DNA of 64,000 bases from G965240365 sp965240365 (GTDB lineage: Bacteria; Pseudomonadota; Gammaproteobacteria; Eutrophobiales; Eutrophobiaceae), in contig OZ251218.1 in NCBI GenBank assembly GCA_965240365.1, positions 3,038,001-3,102,000 of the forward strand, written 5' to 3'. The position numbers and the translations under genes are program-made. Each line of letters begins with the position of its first letter. Positions within the stretch are counted from its first letter, which is position 1. Below the pieces are notes generated by a model. It worked only from the letters and a program-made list of their open reading frames with translations, made no database searches and was not told the origin of the DNA. Of the stretch, positions 56,393 through 63,907 are shown one piece after another.

Positions 56393-57370
56393 ATGGAACA
56401 GAAAATCACGTCACCGGGTATCAATCAACTCACGCAACCCCTGGTGCGGAAACTGGTTGAACGGGCGGATTTATTGAGAGTGGGCGTGTCTCGTCTTGAC
56501 AACGGTTGCCGGATTATTGACGCTGGTATCAACGCGGCGGGCGGGCTGGAAGCCGGGCGTTTGATCGCCGGGATTTGCATGGGGGGGCTGGGCAAGATCG
56601 GATTGCGCGCCTCGGCCGCGCCCGGCAACTGGCCCTGGCGGCTTGATGTGCATAGCGCGAATCCGGTCATTGCCTGCCTGGCCAGCCAGTATGCCGGCTG
56701 GCGGCTGAGTCATGGCGCGGGCAAGGCCGCCTTCAATGCGCTGGGTTCCGGGCCGGCGCGCGCGCTGGGCAGCACGGAGGCCCTGTATGAGGAATTGAAT
56801 TACCGGGATAAATCCGAGGCGGCCACGCTGGTTGTCGAAGCGGACCAATTCCCACCGGTTGAGATTGCCGAGATGATCGCAAAAAAATGCGGCCTCGGGG
56901 CCTCGGCGCTGACGATCATCCTGACCCCGACCACTAGCCTGGCCGGCGCGGTTCAGGTGGTCGCGCGCGTGCTTGAAACGGCCCTGCACAAGGCCCATGC
57001 CCTGAATTTTCCGCTGGATAAAATTATTGACGGCGCGGGTTCGGCGCCGCTGTGTCCGCCGTCAAGGGATTTCCTGACGGCGCTCGGGCGCAGCAATGAC
57101 GCGATACTGTTTGGCGGGAAAATACAACTGTTTGTCGAAGCCGACGACACCGAGGCCGAGCAACTGGCCCATAAGCTGCCGAGCAGCGCCTCCGCTGATT
57201 ATGGCAAACCGTTTGCGGAAACCTTCAAGGACGCCGGTTATGATTTCTATAAAATTGACCCCATGCTGTTCAGCCCGGCCAGGGTGGTGGTCAGTTCTTT
57301 GACCAGTGGGCGCAGCTTCCACGCCGGCCGGATTGACCTTGATCTGCTGGACAAGTCGTTTAGTAACTGA
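56393..57370 (+). CDS. mch: Methenyl-H4MPT cyclohydrolase
   Basis: 325 residues. Conserved Mch motifs include RIIDAGINAAGGLEAGR, ICMGGLGKIGL, VHSANPVIACLASQYAGWRL, GSGPARALGSTEALYEELNY and DGAGSAPLCPP. It interconverts methenyl-H4MPT and formyl-H4MPT in the cytoplasm, linking the formaldehyde-side enzymes to Ftr/Fhc. A normal ATG at 56393 lies after the MITE element, whose insertion may have changed its promoter. Upstream of the orf5-orf7-fae set, as in other methylotrophs. Confidence 0.96.
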   Translation: MEQKITSPGINQLTQPLVRKLVERADLLRVGVSRLDNGCRIIDAGINAAGGLEAGRLIAGICMGGLGKIGLRASAAPGNWPWRLDVHSANPVIACLASQYAGWRLSHGAGKAAFNALGSGPARALGSTEALYEELNYRDKSEAATLVVEADQFPPVEIAEMIAKKCGLGASALTIILTPTTSLAGAVQVVARVLETALHKAHALNFPLDKIIDGAGSAPLCPPSRDFLTALGRSNDAILFGGKIQLFVEADDTEAEQLAHKLPSSASADYGKPFAETFKDAGYDFYKIDPMLFSPARVVVSSLTSGRSFHAGRIDLDLLDKSFSN

Positions 57371-57540
57371 GGGGGTATTGTCATTCCCGCATACGCGGGA
57401 ATGTATGATATAAACCACTGGATTCCGGCCTTCGCCGGAATGACGAGGTGCTGGACTCCGACCTGCCTGCTACAGGCATACTAAACAGGCAGGAATAACA
57501 CCCTCTTGCAACAACCACTCAATAACCCCGGGTTAAAATC

Positions 57541-58443
57541 ATAAAACAGGCCGCCATTATTACCGATGATCCCGGCTGGCATGGGCGGGAGCTGCAACGG
57601 GCCTTGTCCGGGCAGGGCATTGAGGGCCGTTTTCTGTCGCTCACGGATTGCGCCCTGACCATCAACAGCGGCACGGATGATGTAATATTGCCGGGTTTTG
57701 GGCAACTGCCCTCTGGGGTCTTTGTCAGAGGCGTGCCGGGTGGCACGTTGGAGCAGCTTATCTTCAGGCTGAATATACTGCATGCCCTGCATGACCTGGG
57801 TGTGACCGTTTATAACGCGCCGCGCGCGATCGAGAAAACGGTCGATAAACCGCTGACAAGCCTGCTCCTGAGCCGGGCCGGTTTGCCCACGCCGCCGACC
57901 TGGATCTGTGAATCGTTGAACCGGGCCGCGAGGCGCCTGCAATCAGAGTCGGCCGGCGGCCATCAAACCCTGCAAAAACCGTTGTTCGGTTCACAAGGCG
58001 CGGGGCTGCACCGGGTCGGGCCGGCGACCGGCTTGATCCATGATGAAAAATTTGCCGGCGTGTATTATTTACAGCGCTTCATCGAACGGCCGGGCCGGCC
58101 TTATTCCGATTTTCGCGTGTTTGTGATAGACGGGCAGGCGATTGCGGCCATGCGGAGGAACAGCGATAGCTGGCTAACCAATCGCGCCCGTGGCGCCGTC
58201 TGCGAACCGACGCCGTTGATACCCGAATTGACCGCGCCGGCGGAGGCGGCCTGCCGGGTATTGCAGATTGATTATGCCGGCGTGGACCTGATCCTGGATC
58301 AGGATGGAAATTATTTTATTATCGAGGTCAACAGCATCCCGGCCTGGTATGGTCTGCAACAGGTCGTGGACTTTAATATTGCCGCTCGCCTGATTGATTC
58401 TTTTGTGCGGCATATTGAGGATAGAAACCCGGCAAAAGAATGA
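57541..58443 (+). CDS. RimK-like ATP-grasp ligase of the H4MPT cluster (orf5-type)
   Basis: Homology begins KQAAIITDDPGWHGRELQRA at 57541-57603, before the first canonical start (TTG, 57604). The first in-frame codon of that block is ATA at 57541, so either ATA serves as a start or an ATG was mutated. The body has KPLFGSQGAGLHRV, YYLQRFIERPGRPYSDFRVF and ATP/Mg motifs YAGVDLILDQDGNYFIIEVN. RimK-type enzymes add glutamate-like residues, as in archaeal MptN, so a role in H4MPT side-chain formation is plausible. It overlaps the next gene by 4 nt (ATGA). Confidence 0.82.
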   Translation: MKQAAIITDDPGWHGRELQRALSGQGIEGRFLSLTDCALTINSGTDDVILPGFGQLPSGVFVRGVPGGTLEQLIFRLNILHALHDLGVTVYNAPRAIEKTVDKPLTSLLLSRAGLPTPPTWICESLNRAARRLQSESAGGHQTLQKPLFGSQGAGLHRVGPATGLIHDEKFAGVYYLQRFIERPGRPYSDFRVFVIDGQAIAAMRRNSDSWLTNRARGAVCEPTPLIPELTAPAEAACRVLQIDYAGVDLILDQDGNYFIIEVNSIPAWYGLQQVVDFNIAARLIDSFVRHIEDRNPAKE

Positions 58444-59354
58444 ATAAAAACATTCTAAAACAAGCTGTTATAGCCACCTTTGAAGGTGAAATCGAGGCGC
58501 TGAAACCGGGTAATGTCAGTGTTCATGCCGATGGGCATGGCATGAGCGTCAATGATTTTTTGCTAAGCGCCAGGGTAGCGACGCCCGCCCTGTGCGCGGC
58601 CGGCGTTGGCGTGGGTAGGCGTATTTTAGAGGGCGTTACGGCCACCCGGGCCGCGGTGGCCTGTAATACCAATTTAGGCATGTTGTTGCTGTTTGCGCCC
58701 ATTATCAAGGCCGCCGAGCAGGGTTTTACCGATGAATATCAACTGCGGGATCAACTTGAAACCACACTGACCGGCCTGACCGCGCAGGACGCCGTTGATG
58801 TGTTTGCGGCGATACGGCTGGCCGACCCGGGCGGGCTGGGGGAGGTGGAGGCGCATGATGTCCGGGAAGCGCCCGGCTGCTCGCTGTTGCAGGCGATGGC
58901 AAGCGCGGCCGACAGAGACTCGGTTGCGCTGCAATATGGCAATAATTTTGCGCAGGTATTTGAGATGGGCCTCGGCGGCATTAAATATTTTGTCAAACGC
59001 TGGAATCATGTAGAATGGGCTACGGTCGCGTGTTATTTGACGTTCCTGTCATCGTTGCCCGACTCGCACATACAGCGTAAATATGGCCGCCGGGCCGCCG
59101 AAAATCTGGCGGCAAGGGCCAAAGATCTGACCGCGGAGTACCGGGAGGCGACCGATCCCGCGGCCTGCATCGGGTTACTGCAAAATTTTGACCGGGAGCT
59201 TAAAATAAAAAAATATAATCCGGGGACGACGGCCGATTTAACCGCGGCCAGTCTTTTGGTTTATAATCTGCTGGCCGGGCGGGCAAGCGCGGCAGATCGA
59301 ACCGGCGGCCCCGGGATTATGGCCGGGCCGGCGCCGGCAAGACAATCAGAATGA
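58440..59354 (+). CDS. Triphosphoribosyl-dephospho-CoA synthase-like protein (orf7-type)
   Basis: 304 residues of the CitG/MdcB family: EGEIEALKPGNVSVHADGHG (KPG-N-V), NTNLGMLLLFAPIIKA and LADPGGLGEVEAHDVRE are the conserved motifs. In H4MPT islands this homologue is required for cofactor synthesis; its exact reaction is not known to me, but ATP-dependent phosphoribosyl transfer is the family theme. Start codon coupled to the upstream ligase; fae follows 151 bp later. Confidence 0.88.
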   Translation: MNKNILKQAVIATFEGEIEALKPGNVSVHADGHGMSVNDFLLSARVATPALCAAGVGVGRRILEGVTATRAAVACNTNLGMLLLFAPIIKAAEQGFTDEYQLRDQLETTLTGLTAQDAVDVFAAIRLADPGGLGEVEAHDVREAPGCSLLQAMASAADRDSVALQYGNNFAQVFEMGLGGIKYFVKRWNHVEWATVACYLTFLSSLPDSHIQRKYGRRAAENLAARAKDLTAEYREATDPAACIGLLQNFDRELKIKKYNPGTTADLTAASLLVYNLLAGRASAADRTGGPGIMAGPAPARQSE

Positions 59355-59505
59355 TCAGTAGTGAATAAAAAATGCGGATGATGAGATTTTTCTTGTCATC
59401 GCAGACGACAGGCGGGGGTAAATCCCTTTTCATTTAACCTAAACAGCGGAAGGCCGGGAATGGCGGTAAAGTCTTTTGGCTTTCTGTGTTGAAGGAGACG
59501 AGAAA

Positions 59506-60018
59506 ATGGCGGTTATTGACAGAGTATTAATTGGTGAAGCACTGGTGGGTGACGGTAATGAGGTCGCTCACATAGATTTGCTTATGGGGCCGCGCGGCAG
59601 CGCGGCGGAAACAGCCTTTTGCAACGCGCTGACCAACAACAAGGATGGCTTCAGCACCTTGCTGGCGGTGGTTGCGCCGAATCTGGCCTGCAAGCCCAAC
59701 ACTATCCTGTTTAATAAAGTGACCATCAAGGGCGCAAAACAGGCTGTGCAGATGTTTGGCCCGGCGCAGCGCGGCGTGGCGATGGCGGTGACGGATTGTG
59801 TTGAAGACGGGACGATTCCGGCGGATGAGGCCGATGACATCTTCGTCTCGGTGGGCGTCTTTATCCACTGGCTGGCAGAGGATGACGCCAAGATCCAGGA
59901 TTACAACTACGAAGCGACCAAGCTCTCTATCAAGCGCGCCGTGGCGCGCGAGCCCAAGGCTTTGGAAGTCGTAAGCAAGAAAAGTTCGGCCGAACATCCA
60001 TTTGCGGCGCATTCCTGA
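59506..60018 (+). CDS. fae: Formaldehyde-activating enzyme
   Basis: 170 residues from the ATG at 59506, which follows AAGGAG; the longer frame from 59476 lacks homology. Motifs: DRVLIGEALVGDGNEVAHID (including the catalytic His), LMGPRGSAAETAF, TLLAVVAPNLACKPNT, KVTIKGAKQAVQMFGPAQ and GVFIHWLAEDD. It condenses formaldehyde with H4MPT to methylene-H4MPT. Followed by a strong terminator. Confidence 0.97.
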   Translation: MAVIDRVLIGEALVGDGNEVAHIDLLMGPRGSAAETAFCNALTNNKDGFSTLLAVVAPNLACKPNTILFNKVTIKGAKQAVQMFGPAQRGVAMAVTDCVEDGTIPADEADDIFVSVGVFIHWLAEDDAKIQDYNYEATKLSIKRAVAREPKALEVVSKKSSAEHPFAAHS

Positions 60019-60066
60019 TGTTAAAACTGATGCGTTTTATGGGTTAAGGCTTAACGCAAACCGGAT

Positions 60067-60096
60067 AATGCCCCGCGAGTCGGGGCATTTTTTTTA
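60067..60096 (+). terminator. Rho-independent terminator after fae
   Basis: AATGCCCCG/CGGGGCATT (9-bp stem, 5-nt loop CGAGT) followed directly by seven T residues. Confidence 0.93.
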
Positions 60097-60150
60097 TTGT
60101 TATTTTGGTCTGTCTGTTGCGGGTAAACCGGCAACAGGGCGGCCAGATTT

Positions 60151-60396
60151 TACCCGGCAGGCTGAACGGTCAATTTGAACCCCAACGCCTTCGCTACTTT
60201 CACCACTGTGGAAAAAGCGGGATTACCTTCTCCAGACAACGCCTTGTATAGCCCTTCACGGCTCAGGCCCGTGTCTCTGGCAAGTTGGCTCATGTTTCTG
60301 GCGCGGGCAACGACACCCAGGGCATGCAGGATAAAAGCGGGATCATCGCCCGCTTCTTCCAGGCAGGCTTCAATGATGGAGTGACTGGAATGAAGG
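60151..60396 (-). pseudogene. Addiction-module antidote (HigA-like) fragment
   Basis: Minus strand: IIEACLEEAGDDPAFILHAL, VVARARNMSQLARDTGLSRE and GLYKALSGEGNPAFSTVVK, a helix-turn-helix antidote of the "SREGLYKALS" type. The C-terminus is intact (LGLKLTVQPAG, stop at about 60151). The N-terminus is lost at the border of the MITE-like element (60408) and no toxin gene adjoins it. Confidence 0.8.
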
Positions 60397-60471
60397 GTTA
60401 AAAAGAAGGCTCTTTTGAGTTCCGAGTGGGTTAAGCCGCATGTGGATTGAGTGTGCAGAAAATGGCATTAG

Positions 60472-60490
60472 CCTGTCTGCGGCAGGCAGG
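60472..60490. repeat. Diverged 19-bp palindrome in MITE copy 2
   Basis: CCTGTCTGCGGCAGGCAGG, equivalent to 56285-56303 in copy 1. Confidence 0.7.
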
Positions 60491-60643
60491 TCGGAATGAC
60501 GTAAAGCTGGAACAACATCCCGTCGTCATTCCAGCGAAAGCTGGAATCCAGTGGTTGATACAATACATTCCCGCATAAGCGGGAATGACCATCTGAATAC
60601 ATCATTCCAACCGACCCCGCTGAGTTACCTGCCACCCCGCTAC

Positions 60644-60662
60644 CTGCCTGCAGCAGGCAGGC
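60644..60662. repeat. 19-bp palindrome in MITE copy 2
   Basis: A perfect copy, absent as a full unit at the corresponding place in copy 1. Confidence 0.92.
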
Positions 60663-60894
60663 CTGCCTCCGGCAGGCGTGGATTCCTCGGCGGCTTGTTC
60701 CAGACGCCGCTCTACCACCTACGTCCTGTAGGCGAGCTTTCGCTGGAATGACGAAACTGTTGTCATTTTGGCCTACCTGCTGCCCGCAGGCCGTCTCCGT
60801 TCTGTCCTGGTCATCAATTAAGCCAGAATTATTGCATTACCCACTCAGATTTTAAAAGAGGCAAAAAGAATGACAGAAAGCTGAAACAAGGCTC

Positions 60895-61115
60895 TGTTGT
60901 CATTCCGGTGAAAGCCGGAATCCAGGAAGGCGGTGCCGGGATGCTAAGTTGATTGTAGCTCTCTGCCCGAATGGAAAGCGCAAAATTGCCCATTTGGTTG
61001 TTATTCCCGCTCGTGCGGGAATGGATTGTATAAATCACTGGATTCCTCGGCGGCCTGTTCCTGACGCCGCTCTACCACCTGCATCCATGCAGGCGAGCTT
61101 TCGCTGGAATGACAA
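60895..61115. repeat. REP repeats with 49-nt insert
   Basis: REP (60899-60926), the second hairpin CATTCCCGC-type (about 61004-61028) and a REP with the 49-nt insert (61043-61115). No gene here. Confidence 0.8.
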
Positions 61116-61150
61116 CGAGGAGGTGGATACATCCCGGCAAACATAGCGTT

Positions 61151-61885
61151 TCAAAGCTCTCCGTAATCCCGCTCCCTGCATGACGGCTGTCCGCTTATGT
61201 CCAACAATGCCCGCCCTGTAATGGCCCCATTATGCAATGCCGATGCGAGCAGGACGCCATCGGCGCCGATCAAGTTCAGTTGTTTAACATCTTCAATATC
61301 ACGAACGCCGCCGGCCGCATAGATGAGGCTGTGCCGGTTGCGTTTTAGAATCTGCCTGATCCCGGTTATGGCCACACCGGCGCCGGCGCCTACCCGGTTC
61401 AGCATCATCACGATAACCCGTTCAGGCCACAGGGAAGAACTGGTATAAAGTTCGCTGTCTTCCGGCTGTCCGGAACGGTTGAAATCAAGCGACAGGATCA
61501 GCGAAGGGTAATCATTGAGCAACTGTTTATATTCCCGCTCCGATACCTTGTTTTCAGTCCCCAGGATAAGGCGAATGTTTTTAACGCCATTGAAGCGGCC
61601 GGTTTTAATCGCATTGAGGCCGGCGTCGAGCCAGAATTCCCGTTCGGGATATCGGCCGGCCAGTGCAAGGATTTGTCGCGTGTTTTCGCCTTTATTCTGT
61701 ATCGCATTCAGGTCGGCGATATAGATTGTCTTGAAGGAAAACAGGCGGCAATAGGCGCGCATGACGGCATGCAATGCGCTTTGTGCGGTCAGGACCGATC
61801 GCACGGGCCGGTAAGTTTGGCGCAGGCCGCCTTTTGCATGCACAACATGATCATCAAGCAGATCAATAACGGGGATAATCAACAT
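61151..61885 (-). CDS. HisA-like TIM-barrel protein of the C1 island
   Basis: 244 residues. LIIPVIDLLDDHVVHAKGG resembles the HisA start (IPAIDL…V) and IYAAGGVRDIEDVKQLNLIG then ADGVLLASALHNG is the HisA/HisF C-terminal phosphate-binding half. IYIADLNAIQNKGENTRQIL keeps the ADLxAI segment. HisA-like proteins are regular members of H4MPT/methylofuran islands and are not histidine enzymes there; a cofactor-synthesis role is inferred. It is divergent from the next gene, with only 2 bp between the start codons. Confidence 0.85.
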   Translation of the reverse strand: MLIIPVIDLLDDHVVHAKGGLRQTYRPVRSVLTAQSALHAVMRAYCRLFSFKTIYIADLNAIQNKGENTRQILALAGRYPEREFWLDAGLNAIKTGRFNGVKNIRLILGTENKVSEREYKQLLNDYPSLILSLDFNRSGQPEDSELYTSSSLWPERVIVMMLNRVGAGAGVAITGIRQILKRNRHSLIYAAGGVRDIEDVKQLNLIGADGVLLASALHNGAITGRALLDISGQPSCRERDYGEL

Positions 61886-61887
61886 AT

Positions 61888-62859
61888 ATGCGGCACTTTA
61901 TTTTTGAGTTTATCACAGGCGGCGGCCTCTGCGGCCAATCTCTGCCGGCAAGCCTGCGGCAGGAAGGCGAACAGATGTTGCGCGGCCTTGTCGATGACCT
62001 GCTTGCCGCCGGGCACGAGGATATCACCATTGCCCGCGATAAAAGATGGCCCTGTCAATGGGCGAACATCCGTCAGCGCGCGTTGAGCGGCCTTGCCGAT
62101 CCACAATTACAGGAATGCCTGACAGACTGCGATTGCGGTTGGCTGATTGCGCCGGAGACCGGCAATAAACTGGCTGCCCTGGCGCGGTTATTTCAGGATT
62201 CCGGCCGGCTCTATCCGGGCTGCACGGCGGACGCCGCGCGTCTGGCCGGCGGCAAGTCCAGCGCGCTGGCGGCCCTGGATAAGGCCGCTGTGCCCGTTAT
62301 TCAATCCTGCCGGTTGATTGACGGCGATCTGCCGCAAAGCGACAGCGGCTGGGTCGCCAAGCCGGACGATGGCGCCGGCGGCGAAGGCTGCTGTTTTATA
62401 GAGGATCAAAACAGGCTGGCGGTCTTGAGGCAGGACCGGCGCTATCGTGATTTTATCATTCAGCCCTGGCTTGCGGGCGAACCGATCAGCCTGTCTTTAC
62501 TGGTTTATGAATCTGACTTTCGGATACTCGGCTGTAACCGGCAATATACGCGGGACAGATTCAGGCTGAGGGCCATCGGTGTTAATGAATGTCTGGACAT
62601 TTTGCCTGATTTGCGGCCTGTCACTGAAAAAATCGTTGCGGCGCTGCCCGGCCTGAATGGCTATATCGGCGTCGATCTGTTGAATACGGCCGAGGGTTTT
62701 ATCGTATTGGAGGTCAATCCCCGTTTTACCACGGCCTATGCCGGCCTGTCCCGATCGCTGGGGATCAATATTGCCCAGGCAATACTGGCCACCTTGCGCG
62801 ATAAAAAACTGCCGGATATCCCTGTGCATAAGGCAACGCCCGTTCGAATAACAGTATAA
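61888..62859 (+). CDS. ATP-grasp ligase, MfnD-like (methylofuran pathway)
   Basis: 323 residues. The N-terminal FEFITGGGLCGQSLP is typical of the family that includes archaeal MfnD (tyramine-glutamate ligase) and methylotroph orf17. Central AKPDDGAGGEGCCFI, IIQPWLAGEPISLSLLVYE and GYIGVDLLNTAEGFIVLEVN with PRFTTAYAGLSRS form the ATP-grasp site. Probably adds glutamate to the tyramine/tyrosine part of methylofuran. The ATG is 2 bp from the divergent hisA-like start; the next gene follows after 7 bp. Confidence 0.83.
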   Translation: MRHFIFEFITGGGLCGQSLPASLRQEGEQMLRGLVDDLLAAGHEDITIARDKRWPCQWANIRQRALSGLADPQLQECLTDCDCGWLIAPETGNKLAALARLFQDSGRLYPGCTADAARLAGGKSSALAALDKAAVPVIQSCRLIDGDLPQSDSGWVAKPDDGAGGEGCCFIEDQNRLAVLRQDRRYRDFIIQPWLAGEPISLSLLVYESDFRILGCNRQYTRDRFRLRAIGVNECLDILPDLRPVTEKIVAALPGLNGYIGVDLLNTAEGFIVLEVNPRFTTAYAGLSRSLGINIAQAILATLRDKKLPDIPVHKATPVRITV

Positions 62860-62866
62860 TCCGCTG

Positions 62867-63907
62867 ATGCCCTTTTCAGCTTATACAGGTTGGGATATCG
62901 GCGGCGCGCACCTCAAGGTCGCCTGTGTCGATGCGGGCGGCAGGCTGATATTTGCCGAACAATATGCCACGCCCCTGTGGCTGGGCATGGAACGGCTTGA
63001 AAGCGCCCTGCCGATCGCCTTAAAACAGTTGCCCGGCGGCAAACTGCGGCATGCCGTGACGATGACGGCCGAGTTGGTCGATATATTCAAAGACCGGCAA
63101 ACGGGTCTGGTTACCTTGCTTGAATTGTGCGGCCAAAGCCTGGGGCCTGACGCGCAAATCTATAGCCTCGACAAGGGCCTCGCGCCGCTCGCTGCCGCGA
63201 AAAATAATCCCGCTGCCGTGGCCTCGGCCAACTGGCACGCCACGGCCGCCTATACGGCAAAGTGCCTTGCCTCCGGTCTCCTGGTTGACATCGGCAGCAC
63301 CACTACGGACATTATCCCGATCAATAACGGACGGCTTGATCATCGCGGCGGCGATGATCAAAGCCGGCTGCGTTTTGATGAATTGCTGTACACCGGCGTT
63401 ATCAGGACATCACTGATGGCATTGGCCCGGCGCGCGCCTTTTGCCGGCGAATGGCAATCTCTGGCCGCGGAACACTTTGCAACCACGGCCGATATCTATC
63501 GGATAAGCGGCGAGCTTGCCGGGCGGCATGATCTGATGGCGGCCGCCGATGCGGGCGCGAAAGACAGGGACGGCAGCATCCGGCGTCTGGCGCGGATGCT
63601 GGGCGCCGATGCCGGCCAGTACCCGGAACGCCATCATTGGGAACGGCTGGCCGCCTATTTTGCTGAAATGCAATTACGGTTGATTTATCAAGCCATTGCC
63701 CGGGCCTTGTCCAGAAGCGGGCAAGACACCATCATCGGCGCGGGTGTCGGCCGTTTCCTCGCGGCCAGGATTGCGGCCCGCATCGGGCTTGCCTATATCC
63801 CGTTCAGCGATTTGTGCGCTGCGGACACGGCATTAAGCGATATATGTAATATCTGCGCCCCGGCCGTGGCGCTGGCCGGGATCAACCGGCGTGACGGGCA
63901 ACGATGA
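62867..63907 (+). CDS. Hydantoinase/oxoprolinase-family protein, MfnF-like
   Basis: 346 residues with an ASKHA-type fold: TGWDIGGAHLKVACVDAGG (phosphate 1), LLVDIGSTTTDIIPINNGRL and DTIIGAGVGRFLAARIA. This is the family of archaeal MfnF, which condenses the furan and tyramine parts of methanofuran. It sits in one operon with the MfnD-like ligase and pabB, with a 4-nt overlap to the latter. Assignment by motif and context. Confidence 0.82.
   Translation: MPFSAYTGWDIGGAHLKVACVDAGGRLIFAEQYATPLWLGMERLESALPIALKQLPGGKLRHAVTMTAELVDIFKDRQTGLVTLLELCGQSLGPDAQIYSLDKGLAPLAAAKNNPAAVASANWHATAAYTAKCLASGLLVDIGSTTTDIIPINNGRLDHRGGDDQSRLRFDELLYTGVIRTSLMALARRAPFAGEWQSLAAEHFATTADIYRISGELAGRHDLMAAADAGAKDRDGSIRRLARMLGADAGQYPERHHWERLAAYFAEMQLRLIYQAIARALSRSGQDTIIGAGVGRFLAARIAARIGLAYIPFSDLCAADTALSDICNICAPAVALAGINRRDGQR

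Larger units (their letters stand above)
60408..60862 (-). mobile_element. MITE-like element, copy 2, with target duplication
   Basis: Inverse copy of 55976-56367, 455 bp. AAAAAGAA flanks both ends (60400-60407 and 60863-60870), an apparent 8-bp target duplication. The extra length over copy 1 is mainly a 49-nt-type insert in its REP plus one 19-bp palindrome (60644). Confidence 0.82.
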
